Notes under the pieces: generated by a model | Seen by the model: only the letters and a program-made list of their open reading frames with translations | Told to the model about the DNA's origin: nothing | Databases searched by the model: none | Made by a program: the position numbers and the translations under genes | In this document: piece by piece, positions 34,400 to 45,852 of the stretch | How the letters are laid out: the number at the start of each line of letters is the position of its first letter | Numbering within the stretch: position 1 is the first letter of the stretch | NCBI GenBank assembly: GCA_036417435.1 | Contig: CM070905.1 | Coordinates: 26,079,592-26,143,591, forward strand | From: Inia geoffrensis | Taxonomy: Eukaryota; Chordata; Mammalia; Artiodactyla; Iniidae | DNA: 64,000 nt | Reading direction: 5' to 3'

Positions 34400-35670
34400 G
34401 TGCCTTATGTCCCCAAGGCATTGTTCTAAGTTAGGGCCTCAGTACTGAATAATGAATGAAATAGAAAAAGCACCTGAGGTTCCAGAACTTATATTCAAGT
34501 GGAAGGGAAAAAACAAATCAAATAAAAAGCTATCATACGACTGCCGGTAGTTAAAAAAAAAAAAAAAAAAATGCTGCCCAGGAAAAATAACACTGTAAGG
34601 TGAGAGTTTTAGTAAAGTAGGGATACTTTTTTGGGTAGGGTTGCCAGGGAAGGCCTGTATAAAGTTGATATTTGAGCAGAGAACTAAGTAAGGTGAAATA
34701 CAGCCATATGAATATCTGGACGTGAGCTTTCTAACCTGAGGAGAAGTCAGGTGTAAATCTTTGGGAGAATATGTGATAAGCACATTTTGTGGAGGAGGGG
34801 AGGGAAGTCCAGGACATCTGAACAAGAAAATGAAAAGTCCGACATGAGGACACAGAGTTACCCAGCTCAACGAGGTCCTTATGGGGAACCTTGATAAGAA
34901 CAATGGATGCTGTTCTAAATATGGTTGACACACCATGCAGAGATTTTTAGGTAGAATGACAAGTCATTTTAAAAAGAAATAGTCTAGCTATTAAGAGGAG
35001 TTGGAGAAAAAGGAATCAGAGACTGCCTGATAAGAGTTTTGGACTACTTCAAACAAGAGATAAAAATGGCCTGGACTGGAATTTTAGTGATTACAGTTGA
35101 GATAATATGTCACATTTGCTGAATGATTCAAAAATAAAGTATAAAAAATTCCCTTATATATTAGATATAGCATTTGAGAGAAAACTCAAAAATGATTACA
35201 ATATTTTAGTATGAGCAAAACTCATGGGCTGGTAATCCCATAGACTTCAAGAAAAAGATGCATGGAGATGATATGGAAATCAAAACTTTGGACTTGGCTA
35301 TGTTAGGTCTGAAATGCATATTAGATATCCAGGGAAAAATACATGTGTCAGGAAATGGGATAGTCACAAGATAGTGAGAGAAAGGAGGAGTTTCTAAATA
35401 AATGTTTGTGTGTCATCAGTACAGAGAGGATTTTTAAAACCATAGGTCTGGATAAAACCACCAAATAGGAAAAAAAAAAAAAAAAAAAAAAGTACATGGA
35501 CCCTTGGGACATCACAGCATTTCAAAGGCAGACACAGGAAGAAAGGAAGCAAAAGCAGCATTGACCTCTAGGAGTGATCGCTACCAGAAGCCAAGGAACA
35601 AAACTGTTTTAAGAATGAGAGCAAGATCAGCAGTGCTAACTGCTCTGAAAGGTCAATTAAACAAGAATTA
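34400..35670 (-). mobile_element. L2 LINE, about 1.3 kb of the 3' part
   Basis: Antisense L2 order on the plus strand: 'gcattgttctaagtta' (34421), 'tccagaacttatattcaag', 'ggccatatgaatatctgg'-type text, 'tttagtgattacagttgaga' (35082), 'ggacttggctatgttaggtc' (35291), 'gaaatgcatattagatatcc' and 'ggacatcacagcatttcaaa' (35507). It ends near 'gctctgaaaggtcaattaaa' (35641). Two A runs (34554-34571 and 35470-35491) interrupt it and may be small insertions. The 165-codon minus frame at 34439-34936 reads through its 3' UTR-like part and is not a gene. Confidence 0.75.
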
Positions 35671-36460
35671 ACTGCTGTAACATACAACCCGAAATCTCAG
35701 TGGGGGCACGCAAATGTTTCTCAGCCACACAGAAATTATATGTATGTTAGCAGAAGGCAGAAACAGTGGGGGTTTGGCTTGTCCCATACAGCCGTTTGCA
35801 TACCAGGCTTCTTCTGGTTCCAGAAAGAATCTTCACAGTAGAAGCGGCTCACTTTTTGGTAGAGAGACAGAGCCAATCTTCGGTAATGTGGGAAAAAAGG
35901 AGCTAGAAGTAAATGTCCCTGCCTCATTCTCCTCCCTCCCTCTGATCTCTTGCTGATCCTTCCATTGATTAAATTCAACCGGAAGATAAGGGTCAAGGAA
36001 GGCATTGATGTAGAGCATAAATCAACTGGAAGATAAGGGTCAAGGAAGGCACTGATGTAGAGCATAAATGTAAGAAACGTGGAAAGTGACAGAGTATATT
36101 TGGTGGGGCAAATATAAAATATCAATACACCACTGTTTTAACTGCTAGAACTACGTAAGAAATATTGGTATGTGGCTATTTGTTTTCGTTTGGTACAAGC
36201 GGCTTGGATATTCTTACATACAACATACACTATATGAATTTAGAATCAGCTTTTCAATATGCATATAAAAAACTGTGGTATCATAATTGGAGTTTAATAT
36301 TTATAGATTAATTCACGAATAATTGGTACTTTAAAAAGATACTGAGCCCTCACATCCATGGACTTTACTTCATTATTTATTTAGGTCCTCTTTTATAGCG
36401 TTCAACGGTATTTTATAACTTCCTACCTAGAAACGTTGCATAGTCTTAGTTTTGTTTTGT
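35671..36460. other. Unassigned stretch
   Basis: Contains the 47-bp tandem duplication below. Otherwise no gene or named repeat. Confidence 0.45.
35975..36068. repeat. 47-bp tandem duplication
   Basis: Copies at 35975-36021 and 36022-36068 start 'tcaaccggaagataaggg' and 'tcaactggaagataaggg'. They differ at 2 of 47 positions. No third copy. It also extends a minus-strand frame (129 codons) that would otherwise be shorter. Confidence 0.95.
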
Positions 36461-36667
36461 TTTTTTTTTTTTTTTTCTGTACGCGGGCCTCTCACTGTTG
36501 TGGTCTCTCCCATTGCGGAGCACAGGCTCCGGACGCGCAGGCTCAGCAGCCATGGCTCACGGGCCCAGCCGCTCCGCGGCATGTGGGATCTTCCCGGACC
36601 GGGGCACGAACCCGTGTCCCCTGCATCGGCAGGCGGACTCTCAACCACTGCGCCACCAGGGAACCCC
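36461..36667 (-). mobile_element. CHR-2 SINE
   Basis: Minus-strand full-length copy; poly-T at 36461-36476, preceded by TTTTG repeats that may belong to the tail. 5' end at 36667 (reversed 'ggggttccctggtggcgc'). A short shared 'ttag' flanks it; a longer target duplication is not evident. Confidence 0.95.
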
Positions 36668-38458
36668 TTAGATTACTTTCTATATATCTTATAGGTTTGT
36701 TTTGCTTTTGAGAGAAATATTTTTCAAACTACTTCTTCCCGTTGGTTACTGTTGATATATATTATCACTATGGTTTTCATATATTTCTCATGTCTGATAG
36801 AATGGTGTTATTAGTAAGCCCTTTTTAGGTATTTCATCCCCTCTTCCAAAATATTTTTTCAAAAAAAAAAAGTCTGCCATTAGTAAAATGTTTTTATTTT
36901 GTTTTATATTTTCTACTATCACTTAACTTGAACAAGTTTTCTTTATCCCACTTTCATTTCACATAACTTTGTACTCTGACTTAGAGCTGTACATTTATTA
37001 GTTTTGAAACATTTTATGATGTTAAGCAAGTTCTAATTTCTTGTTTACTATGTGCTTCTTTTGTTTGTGTCAATGAATACGTGTTAAATTTTAAAGTGAG
37101 GATTTCACTTTAAGATATTCTTTTCTTCTTTATAGTTTGATGTGGTAAATCTGTGTGAGACTGATTTACGAATTTATCTATTTTACATTCTTTGTGTTGC
37201 ATAGCTGTTTGTTATATTATTCTCATGAAATGATATACAATTTTTCCTAATTACAAATGCTAGATTTTGAAGCTCTGCAGCTTCACCTGCTCTTTGAATT
37301 GTTAACATCAATACAATCACCTGCATGAATGTCAAAGCTTCTTAGACATTAACTTTTGTGAGGAAAAGCCGAATTGGTGAACTAGTTAAATTTTCACTTC
37401 CTTTAGTGGATATGGCTGTAGCCAGGTATAATATCTAATCTTCATTAAAAATGGAAAATAAGTAAAATTGGATATATTTTTAAATGTATTTTTTTCTCAA
37501 TTTTCCTCATTCCCTCCTTCATTTGAACTGGTAAGGTTTTATACATCCTACTCTCTCACCACGCCTTTTTCCCTATTTATTTTTTAAACTACAGCTTTTA
37601 TTTACGTTCCTTCGGTGATTACTCTTATACATGTATGTCCATATCTGTATCTACATAAGATGTGGAATTAAATTAAAATTATACATTAAAGTCCGACTTC
37701 TGGCTCTGGATTTAAGTCAGAGGCACCATCATGAATTCTTATCGTATGTTATTGGGGAGTGTTAACACATACACAGAAATATAAATGTGTATATATGCAT
37801 GGACTACGTACATTTCCTAGTTCTCTCCACTAAGAGGGCCCATAAATAGTGTCACTCCAGTACCCAGATCTTGGTTTCTATATTCCATTTACCAGTAAAA
37901 GGAGCCAGAGCTCATTGGATAAGTGGTTAACTCCAGAGCTTGAGCAGGGAAAGTATAGTATGAGCTTCGGGTATGTTGGAATGCCAGGGGGAGCTCACAG
38001 TTTATGATTTTGTATAGTTTAAAAAATTAAAGAAAATTTTTATTTTACAATTTAACTCAGTTTTGAGGTATTTTATGAAAGTTATAAAACAGACAAAAAT
38101 TGGTTAACTTCTACAGAGTCTGTAAAAGTTTCCCGAACATTACAATGCAGGTGTATACAATCATGCTAATCAATCCTCTCAGGCTTACTTCCCCTGTATT
38201 GCTACCTCTTTTACCAATTGATTCCTTGACTCCCTTAAGTCTAATTGTAATGACAGTCCTTAAAATTTCTGGAAATGTGAGTCCTCTTTTAATTAATATG
38301 TGCTCATCATGTAGCCTCTCTCACCACTCGATGTAAGTTACACTGTGCTTAGAACAGGACCTTCAGCAAAACGGTCATGTGTTGAACATGCTGATTTCAC
38401 ATTATAAGTCACTAATAATCCTTTTCATTTGTCACAATGCTCTGATACTCCTTTTCTT
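36668..38458. other. Unassigned AT-rich stretch
   Basis: No gene or named repeat seen. T-rich in the first half. Confidence 0.45.
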
Positions 38459-39471
38459 CAATATCAAAAACACAAAGAACCCAATTCAAAAATGGGCAGA
38501 AGACCTAAACAGACATTTCTCCAAAGAAGATATACAGATTGCCAACAACGCATGAAACAATGCTCAACATCATTAATCATCAGAGAAATGCAAATCAAAA
38601 CTACAATGAGATATCATCTCACACCAGTCAGAATGGCCATCATCAAAAAATCTACAAACAGTAAGTGCTAGAAAGGGTGTGGAGAAAAGGGAACCCTCTT
38701 GCGCTGTTGGTGGGAATGTAAATTGATACAGCCACTATGGAGAACAGCATGGAGGTTCCTTAAAAAACTAAAAATAGAACTACCATAAGACCCAGCAATC
38801 CCACTACTGGGTATATACCCTGAGAAAACCATAATTCAAAAAGTCATGTACCACAATGTTTATTGGATCTCTATTTACAATAGCCAGGACATGGAAGCAA
38901 CCTAAGTGTCCATCAACAGATGAATGGATAAAAAAGATGTGGCACATATATACAATGGAATATTATTCAGCCATAAAAAGAAATGAAATTGAGTTATTTG
39001 TAGTGAGGTGAATGGACCTAGAGTCTGTCATACAAAGTAAAGTAAGTCAGAAAGAGAAAAACAAATACCGTATGCTAACATATATATAGAAGCTAAAAAA
39101 CAAACAAAAATGTTCATGAAGAACCTAGGAGCAAGATGGGAATAAAGACGCAGACGTATTAGAGAATGGACTTGAGGATATGGGGAGGGGGAAGGGTAAG
39201 CTGTGACAATGTGAGAGAGTGGCATGGACATATATACACTACCAAACGTAAAACAGCTAGTGGGAAGCAGCCGCATAGCACAGGGAGATCAGCTCAGTGC
39301 TTTGTGACCTCCTCGAGGGGTGGGATAGGGAGGGTGGGAGGGAGGGAGACACAAGAGGGAAGAGATATGGGGATATATGTATATGTATAACTGATTCACT
39401 TTGTTATAAAGCAGAAACTAACACATCATTGTAAAGCAATTATACTCCAATAAAGACATTAAAAAAAAGAG
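38459..39471 (+). mobile_element. 5'-truncated L1 LINE
   Basis: The last part of L1 ORF2 plus 3' UTR. It begins within ORF2 at 'aatatcaaaaacacaaag', the same point covered at about 18800 in the other L1. It passes 'ctactgggtatataccc' and 'ccatcaacagatgaatgga', then the cetartiodactyl 3' UTR with 'caataaagacatt' and an A tail ending about 39471. The 80-codon frame at 38429-38671 is an ORF2 fragment joined to flanking codons. No clear target duplication. Confidence 0.93.
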
Positions 39472-39473
39472 AC

Positions 39474-39634
39474 TATCAGCTCTGTGACGACCTAGATGGG
39501 TGAGATGCAGAGGGGTGGGAGGGAGGTCCACGAGGGAGGGTATATAGGTATACATATATAGCTGATTCACTTCATTGTACAATGGAAACTAGCACAACAT
39601 TGTAAAGCAATTTTACGCAAAAAAAAAAAAAAAC
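39474..39634 (+). mobile_element. Second L1 3'-UTR tail, directly downstream
   Basis: Starts right after the preceding tail. It is a different L1 3' UTR version: 'agctctgtgacgacctagat', 'gggtgggagggaggtcc', 'agctgattcacttcattgta', 'cattgtaaagcaattttac' and an A run at 39620-39634. The upstream L1 probably inserted next to or within the start of this older element. Confidence 0.85.
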
Positions 39635-42119
39635 ACCAACAGTCTATCTGACCTATACGTGACTCCTGCACGTCTATTCCAAAGCTAGAAATGTGTTCTT
39701 TAAGGAAATCCAGCAAAATTGGTTTACTGAATCAAATAATTCATCCAGGAAATATGTGCATAAACCTGAATATAAGTTGTTACAAAAGCTGTTACAAAAT
39801 AATAAACCAAATAATGCACTTAAATTAAATAGTAGAAAAATGAGGCAGTCTGTGACTCTATGTATTCACTGATATTTTGTGCTGCCAAGAATTTGAAAGC
39901 ATTTAATGAATAAATATGTGAACTATCTGACCTGCTTTTGCACCTGAATTGCAATATGAATAAAACACTTTTGGTTTATAGAGGCAAAATATACATTCAG
40001 AAAAAAGATTAAAGATAGAATACTAGAAATAATCTTTAAATAACTTAATTATTTATAATTCTAAGATTTTGGGAAAATTAAATTTTAGGGCAATTTAGAT
40101 TTCTACAGGCTGCTTACAAGCTTAAAGCAAATTCTTAATGCTATTGATTTTACCAGAAATGGGTATACGTCTGTAGTGCCATATTTATATGTAAGAGAAT
40201 CTAAACTTCTAAAATATTCTCACTGTATTTTTAAATATTTAAAATTAGAATTTCAGTATGTGGTTTAAGAAATATTAGGGAATTATTTTTAAATATCTAT
40301 TGAAGCACCACATTCAAAGATTAGTTAGCAATAAAGTCTTTGGTAAACCTAAGTAAACAAAGTAAAATGGAAAAGGCATTAGTTTTTCTATAAGAAATGT
40401 TTAAAAAGCAACTGGATTACTGTGATAATATCTAAATAAATTTTGGCATTTTACATTGTTTCTGTAGCGTAGTAAACCCCTCCTGAAGTTCAAAGAAATT
40501 ATTTTTAATATTATTATATGATGAGATATTTATAGTTGACAGAAAGTATATTTCTGTCAACTTTATAAAAACTAAAAATCATATCAACTTTCTAGTTTGC
40601 ATTTATGTAATTATTTTCACCTATAATATAATAATATATTTTATTTGAATTCTTAACATGGTAGTTATATTTACTGAATTCAGCATACATATTGGGCAAC
40701 TTTTCCTCACCAACATGATATTGAACTTTCCTGATTATGATACTACTTTGGGTAGAAAATGATACCAGAAGTCTGAATTACAGTTTTGACCAAATACAAA
40801 CTGTTTATCTTTAATAGGAGACACTGTAAAATAAACCTCTAACTTCCATCCATTTTATAACACAAACTATTCAGCAAATGGTGAATTGGATAAAAGAATA
40901 CAGATAGACAACTCAAAACTGCATGTTGGAAAACGGAGTATCTTAATTTCATACATAGTAAAATAATTGTTTCACTTACTATAAACTATTATTTTAACAT
41001 AAGAAACCAACTACATAAAATTTTGGTACTGTGTCTCCATTTGTCATTGAAATAATCTCCACAAGTTTAGTTTTCTTCAAAAGTGAAAATAAATATACTC
41101 CACATGGACATATAAGACCTACTTTTCTATATAATATACAAAACAATCTGTATTACAATGTTCATGTAGACGATCTTTACATAATCTGGGATTTACTGAT
41201 AAATTACATGAGGCCATTAGAAATATGTATGTATATTTGAACCTCATTATTTTGCTTGCATTTAATTATGCTTTGAGTTTACGTTCTCTGCATATGAAGT
41301 AGTCATTGGGGTAAAAACTCATTACAAAGCTTATTTTAAGGATATTATGAATGAATGCATTTGACTATTCTGTATGTCTTAAAGTTTCGAGTGAAATATT
41401 TAGCCATATTTAATAACTATGCATTATTGTATCTAAATTTCATTTTGATCCTATTATACAGTAAATGCTGTTGCAAGTCACCTAAAGATTTGTTTTAAAT
41501 TATATGGCATATAGGTAAATATGCTGATATATACATATATGTATACATACATATGTATATTGTCTTTATATCAAAAGCACAAATTTATCTGGACCCCTTC
41601 ACATGGGATTAGTACCAAGTCAAAGGTTAGAAAACATCTGCCTACCACATTCCCTGGTCCACCATCTTGACATTTTGTTCCTCTACACACTGAGTATCAA
41701 TCACACAGCTCTCCTGAGGTAACAGCATAGGAGTGATACTCTACTTGATCCCATTTTTCAACAACAGAGACATCACAGCATCTGCTGACAATACGACAAA
41801 TAAGGAAAAGCAATAGCTAAGCAAGGTGCAAGGCTGCGAAACACAATAAACAGATGGAATTAAAAAAACGGTAGAAATAAGTAACAAATAGGTGAGGAGG
41901 AATTATATAGGTTTCAGATAAACAAAATGCTTTGCTGAAATCAATGGTATAAAGCCATGAAGAATATAGAAATCAAGTTTTACTCTCATTTTCATTCTGA
42001 AAACAAACCTGGCAAAACTGAACAGCTGCCCAAGAACTTCTATTTTCTCATTTCTTCTTAAAATTACTGTATCAAAAGCCATGGCAACTGTATTTAGCTA
42101 CTTCTCTTTCTTCCTAAAA
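39635..42119. other. Unassigned AT-rich stretch
   Basis: Very AT-rich, no gene supported. Contains the hairpin at 40534-40562 and an alternating AT/GT palindromic tract around 41527-41562. Confidence 0.45.
40534..40562. repeat. 12-bp perfect inverted repeat
   Basis: Arms 40534-40545 (agttgacagaaa) and 40551-40562 (tttctgtcaact) around a 5-nt loop (gtata). Confidence 0.95.
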
Positions 42120-44045
42120 AAAGTTTGATCCAATCCCATCAAACCTTTCTTTCACTCTCATTCATTCACCATCAGAGGCACTATCATCCCAGGAGACTCA
42201 AATTTTCAGGAATGGTGAACCTCACATTGTTCAATATATCTCTTTATTTGATCCCAGCTCCCACCCTTCCCACTTTTCCTTTCTCTTTCAACAAGCCCTC
42301 TGGAATCCAAAGTCTGTATTATCAAACTCCCACACTATGTTTTCAAAAATCTCCACACTCAGTATTCCTTCTCTTTATCTTCTTATTCCAAGGGGCACCT
42401 GGCTTTACACTGAGCACATAGTGTTCCTTTGCAGTCCACTCAAATGTAGGCTGAAGGAAATTGCTTTTTTTTCCTCCAACCCCCTCAGGATTTAGAGAGG
42501 TTTTATGTGGTACATGGCATTCTTGCTCCCCGCCCCTTTTTTTTCCTACTTCAAGGCTTTTTCATCTCCTTCCTCCTTCAAAAAACTCAGGTCTTTGAAA
42601 ACATGTCGCTATCTCCAGCCAATGTGTCTTCTCTGGCTACCACTTGTGTCACCTTTTTTGGTTACATCAATGTCCACGTAAATGATGAATTCAAAACACT
42701 GCTCTTTCAGTTTCTTGGTTTTCTTAGTTCAAATAAATTTCCCTCAATCTAATTTCACTTACCTACTCAGTTCTTTATTAGGCTGAATTTATCTTCAGCA
42801 AAAGCAGCATTACCCCTTAAATTGCACTTTTTGATATTCCCATTTTCTAATCTCCATCTCTTACCCTTCCAGTTCACTTACCCCAATGTGCCCATGCCAA
42901 CAGTTGTTCAAACCTCTCTCAACCTGCCAATCCATCACCACATGGTGACCACATCCTTGCAAATATCCCTAACTTCCTTGCCTCTCTCTTCTACTACTGC
43001 ATTCGCTGGCAAAAATACCAAACCTGTTTGATCCAAACCGCAGACTTACTCCCTGTTTATAACCAAGCAACTAAGCATTTCCGGAGAAAATCAAACAACC
43101 ATTACTGACGGGTTTGCTTTAAATCTCTAGCCACCAATCTCAACTAGGCACTAAACACTGATGATCACAATGTGTTACATATAAATTGATTTTCCATTTT
43201 TGGATATAGCAATTTCCCATCTTTTCTCCTGAAAAGTCTAGTCTACAACTCAATCATACTTCATGGACAAAAAGTTGTCATTACATACAAGTGATTTTCT
43301 TGTTTCCGCCACCAAATCTGTACCTACCTGTGCTGCCTTCCTTTCTGTTCTGTGAACATAGAAATATTTCTGCTCCTATTATGGATCATGGTTTTATTTA
43401 CATAAAGAATCCCATCCTTTCCATCTAAAGAAAATCTTCCCTGTAATTCTCCCCATCTTTACCCTATCAGCAATTTCCTTCTATTCTATTGCAGTATTTT
43501 GTGGATATGAAAACATGCTCTGCTATCATGCAAATTTAAAAAAAACAAAAATTCTTGATCACGTATCACAATCCCATTGTCTCCCCATTTCTCAGTTCAA
43601 TTCCCTTTAAAAGTTACCCATATCATGGCCTCCCCTTTCTCATCTCCCATTCCTTTCCAAACCACTACGTTCATGTTCTTATTTCTGTAACACACTGAAA
43701 TTAGTCGTAAAAGTAACACAAGTTACCAATATCTTGCTTGTGCTAAAAGGGAACTTTCAGTTGCCATTCTAACGCAGCTCTCAGCAGCATTTTACACTCC
43801 TGACTAATCGCTTCATCTTGTTAAATTTTTCTGTGTTTTCAGATATATATATCTGAAAATACAGAAATACATATATATCCCTCTAGGTGTCATGACATGG
43901 CATTCGTCGATTTCCTCCAACATCCCTGAACAGTCCTTCTCAGTCTTCTTTGCAGGCTCCCCTCTTCTATCCAATCCTTAAGTTTTGGAGTTCCTCTAAG
44001 GTTTTCTTCTCAACCCTTTCCTCTATCTACATGCTCTCCTTAGTT
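42120..44045 (+). mobile_element. Long L2 LINE, 5' and central ORF2 region
   Basis: Plus-strand sequence follows the L2 (CR1-clade) ORF2 order: an endonuclease-end-like 'ggagactcaaattttca' (42193), the block 'gcatttccggagaaaatc' (43076), 'aatctgtacctacctg' (43315), 'aagaatcccatcctttcc' (43404), 'attctccccatctttac' (43446), 'gttaccaatatcttgcttg' (43724), 'ctcagcagcattttacactc' (43781, the region coding the catalytic motif in L2), and 'agtccttctcagtcttc' (43932). All frames are broken. Together with 44855-45835 it spans about 2.9 kb of L2, long for so ancient a family. Confidence 0.72.
43830..43865. repeat. 36-nt near-perfect palindrome
   Basis: The sequence from 'tctgtgttttcag' to 'ctgaaaatacaga' is self-complementary around TATATA with a single G/T mismatch pair. 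Inside the L2. Confidence 0.95.
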
Positions 44046-44084
44046 TGTTCATGGCTTTATTCTTTACATTTTATATATTTACTC

Positions 44085-44850
44085 TTTTGTTTATGTATAA
44101 ACATGCTTATTATGGAAATCTTCAGACATAGATAAAGGATTCACAAATCTCATTTTTTATAACTCAGGTGCATAGCAAACAACATAATGAATCTTGGTTC
44201 ATTTATAAGGCCTATTATCCACCCATCCCAAGCTGAACTATTTTAACAAGGCATATATTATTTCCCCTTTAAATAATCCATAGTTTTCTTTAAAGCATAG
44301 CCATAAGACAATTATTTTTTCTCATATCCAGTCAGTGTTAAAATCTCCCTGATTATCCCATTTCAATAAATGTCTTTTTACATTTGCTTTGTTTAAATCA
44401 GGATCCTAATAAATTCCATGGGTTGAATTTTTTACATAGCTTTTAAATTTTACGCTAGAACAGATCTTTCCCCTTTATTTCCCCAATTCACTTCTTGAGG
44501 AAACCAGTCCTTAGCCCTGCAGAATTTCCAACATCCTCTATTTGGCTAATTGCACCCCCATGGTGCCAACATGCTCTCAACCTCAATGCTTTCTATAAAT
44601 TTAGACATAGAAATACGATGAAATTCATGTTAAATTTTTAGACAGGGACATTTCACAGATGGTACCATTTATTTTCAGTTGCTATGCATTTCAAATCAAG
44701 AGATACATCATGTCTATCTCTATAAGCAGTTAAAACTGATCAGCTGGTTCAGATCTTATCCATCCACCATAACATTTCTCTATCAGTCTTTCACCCAATG
44801 ATTTTAGCAGCCACAGAAGATCATTTCCTTTCATTTATCCCCATTATCTA
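44085..44850 (-). mobile_element. Old L1-type segment splitting the L2
   Basis: L2 order is lost here and resumes at 44855. The segment has 'ttgtttaaatcaggatccta' (44391), 'attcacttcttgaggaaacc' (44486), 'ccctgcagaatttccaacat' (44515), 'gctaattgcacccccatggt' (44544) and 'catcatgtctatctctataa' (44706). This is the order of a common old L1-derived repeat in antisense. A 9-bp direct repeat (atctacatg) at 44024-44032 and 44847-44855 may be the target duplication or coincidence. Confidence 0.5.
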
Positions 44851-44854
44851 CATG

Positions 44855-45835
44855 TTTTTAAATGTCACCTATATGCTGGTAACTGAATTCATATTTATAG
44901 CTCTAGCCTTCATTTATAGCCAACTATCTACCAACTTTCTCTGCTTACATCCAACTTAACCTTACCAAACAGAAATATTAGTCCTTGTTTTTAACCTATA
45001 ACCAAGTCTTCTCACTTCAGTAAATGGAAATATCAGACAGTGAGTTTCTCTTCCCATAAACCTAGGAATATTCCTTGATTCTTTTTTTCTCATTCTGTAT
45101 TATAATCTATTATTATATCCTATTAGCTCTACTTTTCAAATATGTCCTGAATGTAACCATATCATATTGCATATCCTGCTACACTACTTAGCCATTTTGC
45201 TATAATCTCACTCCTAACTTAATAGTCTTCTAATTACCCTCCCTGTTACCATTTTTTTCTCCTACATACCCGCCCAAGTAATCCTTTTAACAATAGATCC
45301 CACCCTTCCCCAATAAAAACCCTCTGAAACTTTTTTATTTCAATGAGCATACAATCCAAACTCACTAATATGATCAACCTTATTCTACCTAACCAGGTAC
45401 CTAATCTCCCCAACCTCCCTTTCTGTACACTCCACCTACACTTGACCTTATCCTGCTCATCAAACACACCAACCATGTTCCCATCCAACGCTTTTGTACT
45501 TGCTAGTCTCTATATTTAGAACGATCTTCTCAGTATCCTCAAATGACTCACTCACATCATCTCAGCGCAAGCTCAACAGATCATTCCTGAACCTCTCAGC
45601 TAAAGCAGCAGTCCCACCTACCCCTAGTCAATTTCTGTCATATTTTTACCATAATACTTTTGTACAGCAATAATCATTATGAGTGTCATATAAATTGATT
45701 AATTCTTATTTGTTTTCCCCGAATAAAATACATGCTCCACGTGGTTAAAGAGGTCTGTGCTTTTTCATCCCTGAACCTAGAACAGTGTCAGACACGTAAT
45801 TTGTAGTAAGAACTCAATTATTGAGTGACTGATTT
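44855..45835 (+). mobile_element. L2 LINE, 3' part (continuation)
   Basis: Continues the L2 at 42120: 'cctatatgctggtaactgaa' (44870), 'tccaacttaaccttaccaaa' (44950), 'cttcagtaaatggaaatatc' (45015), 'ttcaaatatgtcctgaatgt' (45135), 'ttagccattttgctataat' (45188), 'tgagcatacaatccaaactc' (45344), 'ttttgtacttgctagtctc' (45492) and the tail 'gaacctagaacagtgtcaga' (45773) to 'tcaattattgagtgactga' (45812). An A run follows. Confidence 0.75.
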
Positions 45836-45852
45836 GCAAAAAAAAAAAAAAT

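Noticed and set aside
34439..34936. 165-codon minus-strand open frame, the second longest outside SINE and L1 material
   Set aside because: It lies within the 3' part of an L2 on the same strand, includes a poly-F stretch from an A run, and has no known domain.
3011..36068. Short direct repeats as a CRISPR-like array
   Set aside because: Each tandem duplication has two adjoining copies and no spacers, and the DNA is mammalian.
40534..40562. Hairpins at 11.5 and 40.5 kb as transcription terminators or microRNA precursors
   Set aside because: Stems of 12-13 bp are too short for a microRNA precursor, and intrinsic terminators do not apply to mammalian genes.
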